Below are positions 35,081 to 47,101 of a stretch of 64,000 nucleotides of DNA, piece after piece. A program made the translations under genes and the position numbers. Positions within the stretch are counted from its first letter, which is position 1. Every line of letters begins with the position of its first letter. The notes under the pieces were generated by a model. The model worked only from the letters and a program-made list of their open reading frames with translations. It had not been told where the DNA came from and ran no database searches. The DNA lies in NCBI GenBank assembly GCA_036971615.1, contig JAYKKR010000001.1, positions 868,001 to 932,000 of the forward strand. Direction: 5' to 3'. Source of the DNA: Amyloporia xantha (lineage: Eukaryota > Basidiomycota > Agaricomycetes > Polyporales > Adustoporiaceae).

Positions 35081-35670
35081 GGCTGGAAGAAGAGGGACTG
35101 ATTGCAGGCGAGCAGTCAGGCGATAGCGTTCGGCAACTTACCTCGGACTCTGACACCTGTCGTCGCTCACGCCAAGAAGTTGCTGATATATACAAGCTAC
35201 GGCCGCGACTATGGTACAGAATGGGAGAGAGCAGAGATGGATGAAGGGGGGATATAGGGAAATAGACGGGGACAGGACGGGATGGGAGGCTATAGCAGCT
35301 CGCCAGCGACTGCGAGGACGCCAGGCAGACGCTGACTCCAACCAACCACACTCCACCAGTCAGCCTTCCTCTTCCGGACAGGCGCCTGCCCAGACCCCGG
35401 TCCATCCATGCCCACTGCCAATCCAGTCCACACCTTAGCCATTCATCCGCATCCCATTCAATCTCTCTCAGTATGACCTCATTAACGCAAAGATACCGCA
35501 CAAGATTCAGTCAGATTCATATCCAACACGCCCGACAACTGCTACTTAGACTGCGCGCCATAGATCCTGTGATCACACACCGGCATCCACTCCGCCTCCA
35601 GACCGGATACCTTGTCGACCGAAGCGATCACTCCCAAATCTGCTTCGCAACCTCCACCACCAGCTCCAAT
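35081..35670. other. Intergenic region upstream of PAL1
   Basis: About 590 bp containing the PAL1 promoter and the 3' flank of the first MetE-like gene. No gene is seen. From about 35500 onward the sequence is shared with the second duplication copy (from about 39480). Confidence 0.5.
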
Positions 35671-37455
35671 TTACTCCTCTCTTCCTGTTTGTCGATGAGT
35701 GCCAAGCAGATCAAACATCGTGACAACCCCACGAACCTGCTCCGAAAGGGGATTCCCCTCGAATACCGCAGCAAATCCGCATTGCGGACTGATGCAAATC
35801 CTAGTTGTCATAGGGCATTCCGCTCAGCAGGTCAGTCGTGTATAAATAGACAAAAACTCACTGCTTCATGGCCACATCTTTCGAACGTTTCGGGTTACCT
35901 TGAGAGATAATCTCTGCGGCTTGCTCGACGCGTGCCCGAATTTCAGACGCACTCTCGAGCTAGGGGACATCTATCATGTCAGCCGCCAAGACTACGCAGG
36001 TGACAAAATATTCTGCATGTACCTTTCCCGTCCTCGTCGTCACGAGGCCTAGAACCACAATCTTATCGAGTGGTAGATGTTGCAGTGGCTCTAGACCACC
36101 TGAGCGGTCCGTGTCGTATTCCAACTAGAGTCGCAATGAGTCTGGTGGTTTCCAAAACTAGCTTGTACTATCATGAGGTCATACATAATAGCAATCCACG
36201 TTGAGATCTCGGAAGAGCTTCACTGCGATTCGGTCGAAAGCACCCTCGCTGTAATGCATTCCCTAAGGCGTCGTGAGTTCTCCTTGAATGAGGAAACGAG
36301 AGCCTCGGAATCTTGCAAACCTTAAAATTGCCCCGGCATGTATGCAATCCCACCAAGAGATCGGCCGGCCTATCCTTGAGAATATCGTTGTACACCTGAA
36401 TGTACATACTCAGCATTGCTTCATGGTCCACACCCGCTTCTTCCATGCCGGTGATCATAGACTCCGCACAGAAAAAGCAGAATGTAGGGTCATCGAACTG
36501 GAGCCTTCGGCAGCCGAGCTTGTACAGTTCGTCGATCTCTTCGCGGTAGGCTTGGATGAGGTCGGTAAAGTATTCTTCTGAATGATACCAACGGGACAGT
36601 CAGTAAGGCAGTGTGAACGCTTTGGGTCGGCCGACGCACCGTCGGTCTTGTAGACAGATTTGTCGTATGTAAAATCCGACCCGTGACGGAGGTGCATCCA
36701 GGTTGGTCCACAGATGGTTGTTTTGATGTTTTTGACATCCTGAACCACTGTCAATATGGTCCGCGCTATTCCTCAGGCAGTCTGCGAACCTCCGGCGGGA
36801 CCAGCGCCTTTAGAAACTTGAAGTCTTCTGTGTGAACCCCTCTTGTTCGTTTGATTTTACCCTGCACACGCTGAATTTCAAGATTGAGAACCAAGATCAC
36901 AGACTAACCGTACAGTAAATTGAGCCGTATTCGGATAATCCCATTGCCTTGAATAAAGCTACGTAAGGCACGTATGGCTGGAGCAGAATGGCGAGTGTAA
37001 GCTATTCGAGCGGAATTGAAACGAATGCACACGTTCTCGTCCTACCTTGAAGGTGGACAATGAGCCTGAACCACAAGTCAGTCTCTGAACTTGTCCTGAA
37101 GTCGGGCCACTCACGAGCAGGTATAACAGTCATCCCGTCAAGTGCCTCGAACATTCCCTCATAGAATGCATTTCTTTGGAAGATCAGGCAGATATAAACC
37201 ACACGAATACGAACCACAGCTGTAAACCACCCGGCCTTACCTGCGCATCTCGCCATCAGTGATGGTCTTAATGCCCACCTCCTGTTGTAGTTTCACGACC
37301 GCCGGGATGCTTTCATCCTCAAGAGCCCTAAGCTCTTGCGCGGTGCATTTCTGGGACACAAAGTCGAAGCGTTTGGCTACGAGCTGTGGCGGGCGGAGTA
37401 GCGAACCAATATGTTCAGCACGGAAGGGCAGAGTCAGAGGTGCGGAGTGAGGCAT
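35671..37455 (-). CDS. MetE-like methionine synthase C-terminal domain protein, copy 1
   Basis: The protein resembles the catalytic C-terminal half of cobalamin-independent methionine synthase, in the UROD/MetE-like superfamily. It lacks the N-terminal half, so the substrate is uncertain. Exons give FRAEHIGSLLRPPQLVA, TDGEMRRNAFYEGMFEALDGM, RRLQFDDPTFCFFCAE and LVGLHTCRGN, then ISPQCGFAAVFEGNPLS. The His/Cys of LHTCRGN and the Cys of SPQCGF correspond to zinc ligands of MetE, so the metal site looks intact. About eight exons are inferred; the last splices as KQ|ICISPQCGF and stops at 35671. Similar stand-alone MetE-like proteins in fungi have been linked to methyl transfer, but function here is not shown. 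Confidence 0.82.
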
Positions 37456-37593
37456 GTTGCACAGGCTGTCAGACTTAGATAACAGGAGTGGCACAGGCGG
37501 AGAGCACTTGTCGCCAGAAGCTCAAGGAATGCATTTCGAATATATATTTTGAACAGAATCCTCGGAGGCAAATTGTGGCTGCTGATCGCACAG

Positions 37594-38095
37594 TTATCGG
37601 GCGGTGATTGGACGTGCTGTTGCTAAATTTAGAGACTTTCCAACGGTGTTTCGAAGGGAAGACCCTGCGGTCCGTGGCATGTCCGTGCCCATCGCGATTG
37701 TCACCTGAACGTTGCATTGTAAGCGACATTCAAAGGAGTGAGGTTACGGAATAACGTACTCAAAATGCATGGACATGTCAGCCAGTCGCGGAATGGATGA
37801 ATCCACGACGTGTCCACGCCGTGGGACCGCGTTAAAGAACGTATACAAACCTTCTGCAGTTAGAGAACTTCCCCTGATGCAGACAGGACTAGGAAAGGAC
37901 GCGGCAAACGGACACTTGAGCGTGAGAGGTCGGCGCCTTTATGCCATGCAGGGTCCTTCCATGACATAGCCTGCGATGCAGCCTATGGTATGCAAGTCGC
38001 TCATTGCACCTGTGTTTCCGCGTTCGGTATCACGTCAACTTTGAGAAGCTGGTCGTACTAGGAGAGTTTATCGTGAAGAAGGCTGTCTCATACAT
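37594..38095 (-). pseudogene. Decayed companion gene upstream of MetE-like copy 1
   Basis: Blocks here are conserved with 41976-42437 and look like exons with GT...AG borders: MYETAFFTINSPSTTS, then VDVIPNAETQ before a GTGCAATG...GCATCGCAG intron. FFNAVPRRGHVVDSS and IPRLADMSMHFE follow, ending before a GTACGTTATT...TTCAG intron and VTIAMGTDMPRTAG. In-frame stops interrupt the chain, so the reading frame is not intact as I can join it. I do not recognise the family. It lies in the same direction as, and directly upstream of, the MetE-like gene. Confidence 0.35.
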
Positions 38096-38518
38096 AGCAG
38101 GCACGCCTGGAACATAAACAGGTTTTGTCGCTTGATGTGACGATACTACTGTTGCATTCGATGGCAGCAGGGGTGTCAAGACAAGCAGCCAGCGAACGCT
38201 TCGCAATTCACTCTTGAGTAGCAAGAGACAAATGTGCTATTTAATAGACACACCAGACTTCACCATCGAGTGTCAGAATATTCGAAACTGAGGTTTCACG
38301 AATTTAAACACCATTCGGTGCCATCGAGAAGGTGGCGCAAAGCAAGATTGAGCTGACTTTGAAATTGGACTGAACCGTTCAAATTCAAATGCGGATTATG
38401 CCGTGACGGTGATTTACAGGGATGCGTGGTACCAGTTGAGCAGTGTTTCATACCTAAGATAATTTTGATCAAGATCTTCATTATTGGGCCCTGCTACAGC
38501 CCTGCTCAGACAAGGGTG

Positions 38519-38746
38519 CAGGCTCCTGCCCATCCTTCTCCGGGAGGTGGGGGCCCATCCGAATGGCGGTATTCTATGCTCAGTACGATGAATCCCAGGA
38601 TATTAATAGATCATGGATCATGTGACAATCACGTGCAAATTCAAACCCCTCAATCTTAATCCCCCTCACCTCCCTACGGCGGCTGGCACAAAACACGAGT
38701 AAACAACGGGCTCCGGAGCGCGAACGTTCTAATTCAGGAAGGTGGG
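38519..38746 (+). repeat. Inverted repeat, left arm
   Basis: About 228 bp that match the reverse complement of 39117-39341, with several gaps. Shared blocks include gggcccatccga, aattcaaac-cctcaatctta, and ggctggcacaaaaca. The arms are about 370 bp apart, between the two duplicated MetE-like units. Confidence 0.75.
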
Positions 38747-39116
38747 TGCGCCGACGAAAAGGGTTTATTGTGCGCGGGCCTGCGCAATATAGCAAGCAGA
38801 GGCTCTGAGACTTGTATTTCCACCATACAACCTACATGTAAAATTAATTTCTGATAAGCAAATGCATCCACAGAGTCCCCTTTGGAGAGGGAAGGATAGT
38901 CATCGTATCTGCAGGTCAGCTAGTAGGCCAAAGGACGGAAGGGGGGAAGGCTCAAAGATGAGAATCGGATTTTTGTACCCATAGCTCTTCTAAGCTGTTC
39001 ATATATTTCTTGAGATACTTCAGAAATTTTGTCGAAGGTTGTCAAGCTCATAGAAAACTTCTGAGTCCGCTGAACCAGCAGTCGCGTTCAACCACCACCA
39101 ACAAAGTCAGGAATTC

Positions 39117-39341
39117 CACCTTCCGAATCAAGAAGGCACACGTCCGGGCTCCGTTGTTTACTCATGTTTTGTGCCAGCCGCTGTAGGGAGGTAGAGGGGG
39201 ATAAGATTGAGGTGTTTGAATTTGGGCTGAGTTGGAAATTGGCTCGGATATCGCCGTATTGTGGCTGGTATGTTTTCCGTATGTCATAAAGTCCCTCGGA
39301 TGGGCCCCCTACCTCCCGAAAGTGGCGGGAAGGAGCCTGAC
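39117..39341 (-). repeat. Inverted repeat, right arm
   Basis: Reverse-complement partner of 38519-38746. On this strand it lies within an open frame of 104 codons, but no family is recognisable. The pair could be two oppositely oriented copies of one dispersed element or a fold-back structure. No target duplications were found. Confidence 0.75.
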
Positions 39342-39644
39342 AAGGGTGAGGCATACGCAGTAGGTGAACCGGAGCACTACAAAGCGTGGCTATGAAAATC
39401 ACTAGCTATCCACACGGGAGTGGGGTCCGAATTGTAATTTTCCAGTCTCTATTTCGAGGCGAATCTGTACATCTTCGCAAGACGATACCGCAGAAATTTA
39501 CTTAGATTCACATCGACTCGTACGTCCGACAGCTGCTACTCAGATTGCTCACACCGGTATCCACTCCGCCTCAAAACCGGATACCTTGTCGACCGAAGCG
39601 ATCACCCCCATATCTGCTTCGCAGCCTCCACCACAAGCCTCAAT

Positions 39645-41433
39645 TTACTCCTCTCTTCCTGTTCGTCGATGAGTGCCAAGCAGATCAAGCATCGTAACAA
39701 CCCCACGAACCTGCTCCGAAAGGGGATTCCCCTCGAATACCGCAGCAAATCCGCATTGCGGACTGATGCAAATCCTAGTTGTCATAGGATATTTCGCTCA
39801 GAAGGCCAGTCGCATATAAATGTACCGGAAGACTTACTGCTGTAGAGCAACATCCTTGGATCGTTTCGGATTGCCTTGAGATATGATCTCTGCGGCTTGC
39901 TCAACGCGTGCTCGAATTTCAGACACACTCTCGAGCTAGGTAAATATCGTTAATCATGTCAATGGCCGAAAATATACATATGACGAAAGTTCTGCATGTA
40001 CCTTTCCTGATCGTGTCGTCACGAGGCCTAGAACCACAATCTTATCGAGCGGTAGATGTTGCAGTGGCTCTAGACCACCTGAGCGATCTGTGTCGTATTC
40101 CAACTGGAGTCGCAATTAGTCTCGTCGTTAAACCAGCTTATACTACCATGAGGTCATACATAGTAACAGTCAACGTTGAGATCTCTGAAGAGCTTCTCTG
40201 CGATTCGGTCGAGACCTCCCTCGCTGAAATGTATTCCCTAAGGCGTCGTGAGATTCGCTCAATTTAAACAACAAAATCGTCTGGATGTTGCAAACCCTGT
40301 AATTGCCTCGGCATGTGTGCAATCCCACCAAGAGATCGGCCGGCCTATCTTCGAGAATATCGTTGTACACCTGGATGTACATACTTAGCAGTGCTTCGTG
40401 GTCCACACCTTCTTCTTCCATGCCGGTAATCATAAAATCAGCACAGAAAAAGCAGAATGCCGGGTCATCGAACTGGAGCCTTCGGCAGCCGAGCTTATAT
40501 AGCTCGTCGATCTCTTCGCGGTAGGCTTGGATGAGGTCGGCAAAATAATCCTCTGACAATACAAACGAGGCAATCAGCGAAGCAGCGTGAAGGCTTCGGA
40601 TCGATCAACACACCGTCGGTTTGGTAGACAGTCTTGTCGTATGTGAAGTCAGATCCGTGACGGAGGTGCGTCCAGGTTGGTCCACAGATTGTCATTTTGA
40701 TGTTTTTAACATCCTAGATCACCGTTAACACGATGATCCGCCGGATTCAATCGGATAGTTTTCGAACCTCAGGTGGGACCAGCGCTTTAAGGAACTTGAA
40801 GTCTTCGGTGTGAACTCCTCTGGTTCGTTTAATTTTACCCTGCTCACAGTGAATTTAAAGGTCTAGGCGTGAGATTATCAGACTGACCGTACAATAAACT
40901 GAGTCAACCGCGGTCATTCCCATTGCTTTGAATGCAGCCATGTAGGGCACGTAAGACTAGAATATAATGGGGAGCGTAAGCCATGCGAGCAAAGGTGGAA
41001 TGCATGCACAGGTTCTTATTCCTACCTTGAAAGTGGACAACGGGCCTGAACGACAAATCAGTCTCTGCACTTGTCTTGAAATTATGCCACTCACGAGCAG
41101 GTATAATAGTCATTCCGTCAAGTGCCTCGAACATGCCCTCATGAAATGCATTTCTTGGAAGATCAGGCAGACATAAATCCCACGAATACGAACCACAGCT
41201 GTAAACGACCCGGCTTACCTACGCATCTCGCCATCCGTGATAGTCTTGATGCCCACTTCCTGTTGTAGTTTCACGATCGCCGGGATGCTTTCGTCCTCAA
41301 GAGCCCTAAGCTCCTGCGCAGTACATTTCTGTGACACGAAGTCGAAGCGTTTGGCCACGAGCTGTGGCGGTCGGAGAAGTGAACCGATATGTTCAGCACG
41401 GAAGGGCATAGTGAGAGGTGCAGAGTGAGACAT
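39645..41433 (-). CDS. MetE-like methionine synthase C-terminal domain protein, copy 2
   Basis: Paralogue of the gene at 35671-37455, with the same exon structure, the same length within a few bases and only scattered substitutions. It starts MSHSAPLTMPFRAEHIGSLLRP and keeps TDGEMRRNAFHEGMFEALDGM, RRLQFDDPAFCFFCAD, the LHTCRGN metal motif and the SPQCGF cysteine. The stop is at 39645 after the same final-exon splice (LQQ|ICISPQCGF). No in-frame stop was seen in the exons, so both copies appear functional. Differences include VIPAREW versus IIPAREW and TFCFFCAE versus AFCFFCAD. Function is as uncertain as for copy 1. Confidence 0.82.
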
Positions 41434-41975
41434 GGTTGCACAGGCTCAGATTAAAGAAGTGCAGAGGCTGAAAGCGCTTTTCGCCAGGAGGCTGAATATA
41501 TATATTGTGATAGAGAATGCTCGGAGGAGCCAGCGTGCTCACGCCGAACACACATCAGGACGATGGCCAAACCTCTGGAGTCTGTAATCTGTAACTACTA
41601 AGTATGATAATGAGGAAGCTGTTAAGCAACGGCCCGGCACATCAGTAGATCAAGACCTTGATGTCACATTGATAATGATAGCCTTGAGCTTACCAGGGAA
41701 AACAAACTCCCAGTCTGTTGTTCTTGACACGCCGGCCAAGTGCATGCCATGTCAATGACACTTTGATGACACTGGACCTTGGGATTGTCTCAGATTGTGG
41801 CTGCACGGTCAGCAGGCGGCGCATATCAATGTACTTTTCTTTTGGTCTCCATTTATTGTCCGCGAGGGCAGAGCCCTACCTATACAGACAGCATGTACGA
41901 TTGTAGCTATGGGATTTATGTAATATAGTCAGAGCACAAACATGGTGCATGTACTAATACGAAAATTAGGGACCT

Positions 41976-42437
41976 TTAAATTCCTTTTGTAAAGACAGAT
42001 CCTGCGGTCTGTTGCATAGTCATGCTCATCCCAACTGTCACCTACATGCTGCATTATAAGGAAGTTCAGAAAGTGGGGTTTCGAAATAACATACTCAAAT
42101 TGCGTAGACATATCAGCCCGTCTCGGAATGGCTCATGAAACCACGACAAGTCCGCGCCGTGCGGCCGCATGAAAGAATGTAAAAAGAGTTTGTGGTTAGC
42201 GAACTTCCCGTAACGTAGACGGCACTATAGGAAAAGACGCCTCACAGACACTTAAGCTGTGAGAAGTTGGTGCCTTGATGTCATCCTCTATCGTAAAGCC
42301 TGCAATGCACGCATACTTAGTATATAAGCCGCTCCTCGCACCTGTCATTCCGCGTTTGGTATCGCGTTAACCACAATATAGAAATATCAGGAGGCTGTAC
42401 CAGGAAAGTTTATCGTGAAACGGAGTGTCTCATACAT
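41976..42437 (-). pseudogene. Decayed companion gene upstream of MetE-like copy 2
   Basis: This is the counterpart of 37594-38095: MYETLRFTINFPGTAS followed by a stop, AIPNAE then a stop, IKAPTSHSLSVCEASFP, a block ending ADMSTQFE, and VTVGMSMTMQQTAG before a stop. Splice-like borders sit at the same places as in copy 1. Decay is further advanced here. Conserved exon-like spacing suggests the ancestor was a real gene next to the MetE-like gene. Confidence 0.35.
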
Positions 42438-42450
42438 AACAGGCAAAGCC

Positions 42451-43013
42451 GAACAAAAGAAAATACTAGTGTTTGTGATTTGACGTCGAGCGGTGACGAA
42501 AGTAGTGCTGCCCTCCGAGATGGCGACAAAGGCACCGCAGTGTCAAGACAGATATTGTGGATAATAGATACACCATTTCAGCACATCACTGTCGAGATTA
42601 AAGCGAGACTGAGATTCGACATCCAAGCCTGCTCGTAAAGTACTTCAAGAACCTGCAATACAGAAATCAAGAAAGTCATCGTGAGCACGTGCAACCGGGT
42701 TAGACGCCGAACGGCTCACTTGGCGCGCCGACACAACACCCCGCGATTTGCCGAGGCAGCAACCTGAATCCCTGTGTGTCGACTGACCCTCCTCAAGACA
42801 ACCCTCCTCAAGGTCAGTATTGTTTTGATGCTCTGGAAATGTTGCAGATCGTCTGTACGACCTTCGTTTGCACGGTTGATCCAGTCATTTTGCAAATTTT
42901 CGCCCGTTAGAGTGCTGGATCGACCGTTGGAACGTTGGATGTAGCAGTCCGGACTTGCCATACTATTTGTAGAGAAAAGACTGCTGACGATCCCTTTGCT
43001 TGCAGACTAAACC
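42451..43013. other. Intergenic region upstream of RPL13
   Basis: About 560 bp holding the RPL13 promoter. The short frames on both strands are not supportable as genes. Confidence 0.45.
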
Positions 43014-43820
43014 ATGGGTTTCGCACACAACAACGGTTTGTCGCTGCCGTGCTCAACAAACTGTCTAATACAGCTACTCATGAGTTCGCTCTTAAACAGT
43101 CCTCCACCAGAACCACTTCCGCAAGGACTGGCAGAGCCGTGTCCGCACATGGTTCGACCAGCCCGGCCGCAAGCTCCGTCGTCGTCAAGCTCGCAAGACT
43201 AAGGCAGCTGCACTTGGTGTCCGACCTCTTACCCTTCTCCGACCTGCAGTGCGCGCCCAGACTATTCGCTACAACCGGAAGGTTCGTGAGGGACGGGGGT
43301 TCACCCTGGCCGAGCTTAAGGAGGCCGGCATTGGCAAGAAGGAAGCGCGTGGTGTTGGCATTGTTGTCGACCACCGGAGGAGAAACTTGAGCGAGGAGGG
43401 CAAGGCAGTAAACGTCCAGCGTCTGAAGGTGTACAAGGAGCGTCTGATCGTGTTCCCTCGCAACGCTAAGAAGCCCAAGAAGGGTGACTCCACGGTATGC
43501 AGTATGCTCATTATCATGTGTTTCTGTAAGTGCTGACATTCAGTCACTCAGGGTGACGACCTCTCTGTCCCTACCACTCGCATTAACGTATCCATTTCCG
43601 ACCCTTACGAGCACGAGGCACCGCGGAAAATTACCGAGGAGGAGCGCGAGTTCCAGGCATACCGGACTCTCCGCAACGAGCGTGCCATCGCTCGTCACGA
43701 GGGCAAGCGCAAAGTGCGGGAAGCCAAGGTTCGTCGAGATGACACATTCTTCAAATGCAGCCTGTTGACGTTGTTATATCATTGCAGAAGGCGGAGGAGG
43801 AGGCGAACAAGAAGAAGTAA
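43014..43820 (+). CDS. RPL13: 60S ribosomal protein L13 (eL13)
   Basis: eL13 is a large-subunit protein of the cytosolic ribosome. Exon 1 is only MGFAHNN plus one base. An intron of about 64 bp then joins to [29 protein letters not shown], which matches the family's start. The remainder runs through [77 protein letters not shown] and RKVREAK, then the short lysine tail EEEANKKK. Four exons are inferred and the total length is as expected. Confidence 0.96.
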
Positions 43821-44325
43821 AGCGGTTGCTTGGGCTTGCTCTTCTTATTCATACCTACGTCCATGCTGTTTGCGCTCTTCATGTACTCAAAATTTGGCAT
43901 CACCACGGGTTATTGCGTTACATGCACTATGCAATGAATATGCCTGCACTTTTAGTATTTCTGCTTGTAAACCCGGTCGGCAAATGGACGTCACACCGCC
44001 CTTTGCGCGATGATATAGATTTTTCCTCTCATGCACCTTAACGGAGGAGTAAACGGCATTGAAATGGTGTCCACATATACTGACCGGACCATTATAGCTA
44101 TGAGTCCGAGGGTTACTCAATCTCAAGCGAAAGTAGCTATGTCGAGAGTTCTGTCCAGTTGACCGTGTGTGACGAGATCGGTGCGAAGTTGATTTGGAGT
44201 GTTGATGGGATGAGCCACGTGTTACAAACCTCGAGCGCAAACGGTGGCGGCAGGTGTTGCACACCGTCCACGGTCAGGGGACCTCAGCACCACGCTTCTC
44301 TCTTTGCAAAACTGTACTTTATCGC
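43821..44325. other. Intergenic region (505 bp)
   Basis: RPL13 3' flank and the promoter of the next gene. No gene is seen. Confidence 0.5.
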
Positions 44326-46915
44326 ATGTCCTACGGTTCTGATGCTATGGGCAGCCACCTAGGCAAAGAAAATGCCAACACTGCAATCTCGGCGCAGGTG
44401 TTCTGCGATCTATCTGGTCAACCCTTGCGTGTGTTCGTCGAGACCTCGGAGTTCAGCTACCGCCCCAAGCTTGTCCGTTCGCTACGAGTTGCGTAATAAT
44501 CATTTCCTATGTGATATGGTCTAACACTGCTATCACAGAAAGGGGGAGCTGTGATCGCCCACTACCCTACAGATGCGCAGGTCATTTTGGTGGATCTAGA
44601 CACGGATGCGGGAAAGCAATTCGTTGAAGATTGGGGCTCTGAGCCGGGGAAGATCGTACTGGACTGGCAATGGGCTCACAAGTCGATCGACAGGGGGAGA
44701 GCGTTGCTTGCGAACGAAGATTGGGGAGGGTGTCGAGTAAAGGGCAGTCATCAGGATCGGTTCGCTGCTGACGGTGCAGAATACCAGTCAGTATATTTAC
44801 TTCATCCTTTTGTCGGATTTTCCTGATTTAAAGAAGCTCTCTGCCTACTCCTAGACTGACCCCCCCAGACGCAGGGCCATCATCGCAGAACCAGCTGCTT
44901 ACGTCTGTTGCATCCTCCTACCCCTCACTCAGTCCTACAGCACATATTCCTCAACACGCTGCAAGCCATGCAAACACCCCCCCTCAAGTCCAGACATTTG
45001 GAGTTCCGATCGCGCAAATGCCGCAGCTGCCTCAAATGCAGCAGCTTCCTAGCATGCAAGTCAATGGAATGATGCCCCCTCCTCAAACGCTTGGAGGCAC
45101 ATCACTACCTGTACCCTCCGCTGCGCAGCTCGGTATTTTTCAAATGATGCTAGACTCGTTGCGTGCACAAGGTCCTACTCCCGCCGAAGTGCCGAATTAC
45201 CCAGCACACATTCTACAGCAGTTGGGATTGTTATCTGGGTCTGTCGCCGCCGGACTGTCGCAGCCCTCTCCTTTTGTACAACCCTTTTCACAATATCCGG
45301 GCATACCTCAGGCGAGTCAACCCGACGGTCTTGCAGCATCAGACTTTATGAACGCAGCACCTGCTGCGAGTGCGCCTGCAGACGAGAGACCCTCTCGGCA
45401 CCCTGGCACAGTTCCAAGTCGACATGTCTCCTCCCGCTCCCCCACTCAAAATTCGCCTTCTTCCCTGAAGCGCAAAACCTCCCCTTCCTATACTTCATCT
45501 CCGTCAATTTCATCGCGTAACAAGGGTAAAGGTCGGGCTGTCTCCCCTGAAAGGCCTTATAAGATCTCTCGCACTAGCACCCCTCACAGCATCGCCGATC
45601 AGATGGCTACACCCCCTTCATCTCAGCCTCGGTTATCTGCAGCTTCTGGACAGGAAGGAGATCTTTTCAAAAGTGAGACACAGGAGTCTATGTTATTCTA
45701 TGTACAGATCGAGACTAGGAACAGAGGTGATCTAGTCTCTGCGATCAGGGTTCGTGCCGTCTTGTCGCTCGTGTGCATCTTCTCATCTGAATTGTTCAAA
45801 TCCGGCAGAAAAACGGCGGGAAAATTGTGTCCGATATTCCACAAGCAGATTTTGTCATTCTCGCTCAACACTCGAAGCCGTTTGGGGATTGGTTGAAAAG
45901 GGCTGATCACGCAGCCAAACCGGCGGTGCAAGCGAGCTATGTCTACGATTGCATTGCTGAGGGCGAGATTTTAAATGTCGACGCATATCTCTTCGAAGGC
46001 CAGAGAGATCAGCCAAAGCGGGGCCGTCCGGCCAAGTCTCCTCAAAAGGGCACAGCCCCTGAAAAGAAGAAGGCCAAAGAAAAGCTTTCCAGCAAGGCGA
46101 AAGTCAAGGAGAGACAAGATCCGAAAGAATATCCGGAAGCGTTGCCGGTGCATTCCGAGCGTTCTCCCTCGCCGCCGCATAACGTTGTGGTATACCAGGG
46201 GAATAAGATTTTATACACACAGGAGGAGCGCGAATACTGTGATCGCTATTTATCGATATTAATCATGCGTGATCCTGAGATTTCGTTGCACGCTATTGCG
46301 CAGGGAATGTATGCCAAGGTACGTTCATTTCCACTCAAGCAAAGCGATCAAAGACCTGATTCACATTTACAGATGCCTCATCATACGGAAAAGTCGTGGA
46401 GGACCCAGATTGGGAAACTTAGGGAGGACATTGACAATATCAGAAAGAGGGTGCTTATTGCTCGTCGCAAAGCCGCACACGCCAGTGGACAACAATCCGG
46501 CACGTCCTCTCCTCGGGTTTCATCAGCGCCACCACCAGAACCATCGGGCTCCTCGTTACCAGACGACGAGAGCGCAGAATATGACACTTTCAAGACGATA
46601 ACAGAATTTCTCGCCGCTGGTGGAGCAGATGATAGAACGGACGATGAGGTCTGGGAAGCTCTCGCGGAATCGGTCAGTGCTCTTGCTCATATGTACACGC
46701 TCCTTTTCATAGACGATTTTCTGCAGCACCCGTTTCATACGGCCGCCGAGTGGCAGAATTTCTGGTTGGACCATGGATTAGAAATTAACACGGAGGTAGC
46801 GAGACTAATGAATGCGCATCAAGCTAATGGGGTTGTCACGAATCCCACTCAAGGCGAGTTGGCTGCCGAGGAGGATCAAGACGAGTGCAAGCCTAAGATC
46901 GAGCACGAACAATGA
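44326..46915 (+). CDS. BRCT and Myb-domain protein, Rap1-like
   Basis: The architecture suggests a telomere-bound Rap1-type protein, though I cannot confirm orthology. After MSYGSDAMGSHLGKEN, a BRCT-like region reads KGGAVIAHYPTDAQVILVD and IVLDWQWAHKSIDRGRALL. A long Pro/Gln/Ser-rich linker follows, then a second BRCT-like region (IRKNGGKIVSDIPQADFVIL ... QASYVYDCIAEGEIL) and a basic stretch (KRGRPAKSPQKG). A Myb-type domain is next: ILYTQEEREYCDRYLSILIM, then MPHHTEKSWRTQI, a pattern seen in Rap1 Myb domains. The C-terminus is acidic and shows no clear Rap1 C-terminal domain. Four introns are inferred; the first joins LRVA to KGGAVIAHY. Confidence 0.72.
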
Positions 46916-47101
46916 GATCAAGTTCTCCAGTCGTTTCCTGTCGCTGTTGTATTTTGGGTACCTCCTTTGGTTAGCGGTTTAGGGAGGATTTACCGTAGCG
47001 TAGTCATATAATACCTCTTTGTGAAATATGTTGTATCAGACCATGTGTTTTTATCGAACAGTCCAACGAGATTTGCGCAGGTATATTCTACAGCAACGAT
47101 T

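Larger units (their letters stand above)
35500..38190. repeat. Tandem segmental duplication, copy 1
   Basis: This segment matches about 39480-42450 in the same orientation. The 3' flank, the whole MetE-like gene, and about 0.7 kb of upstream sequence are shared. The offset is 3974-3978 bp across the gene and grows to about 4340 bp upstream, so insertions or deletions have accumulated outside the coding region. The coding parts remain much more alike than the upstream parts. Confidence 0.85.
39480..42450. repeat. Tandem segmental duplication, copy 2
   Basis: Partner of 35500-38190, in the same orientation. Both copies keep the entire MetE-like gene with the same exon layout. The upstream blocks are more diverged, with stops and small indels. 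Confidence 0.85.
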
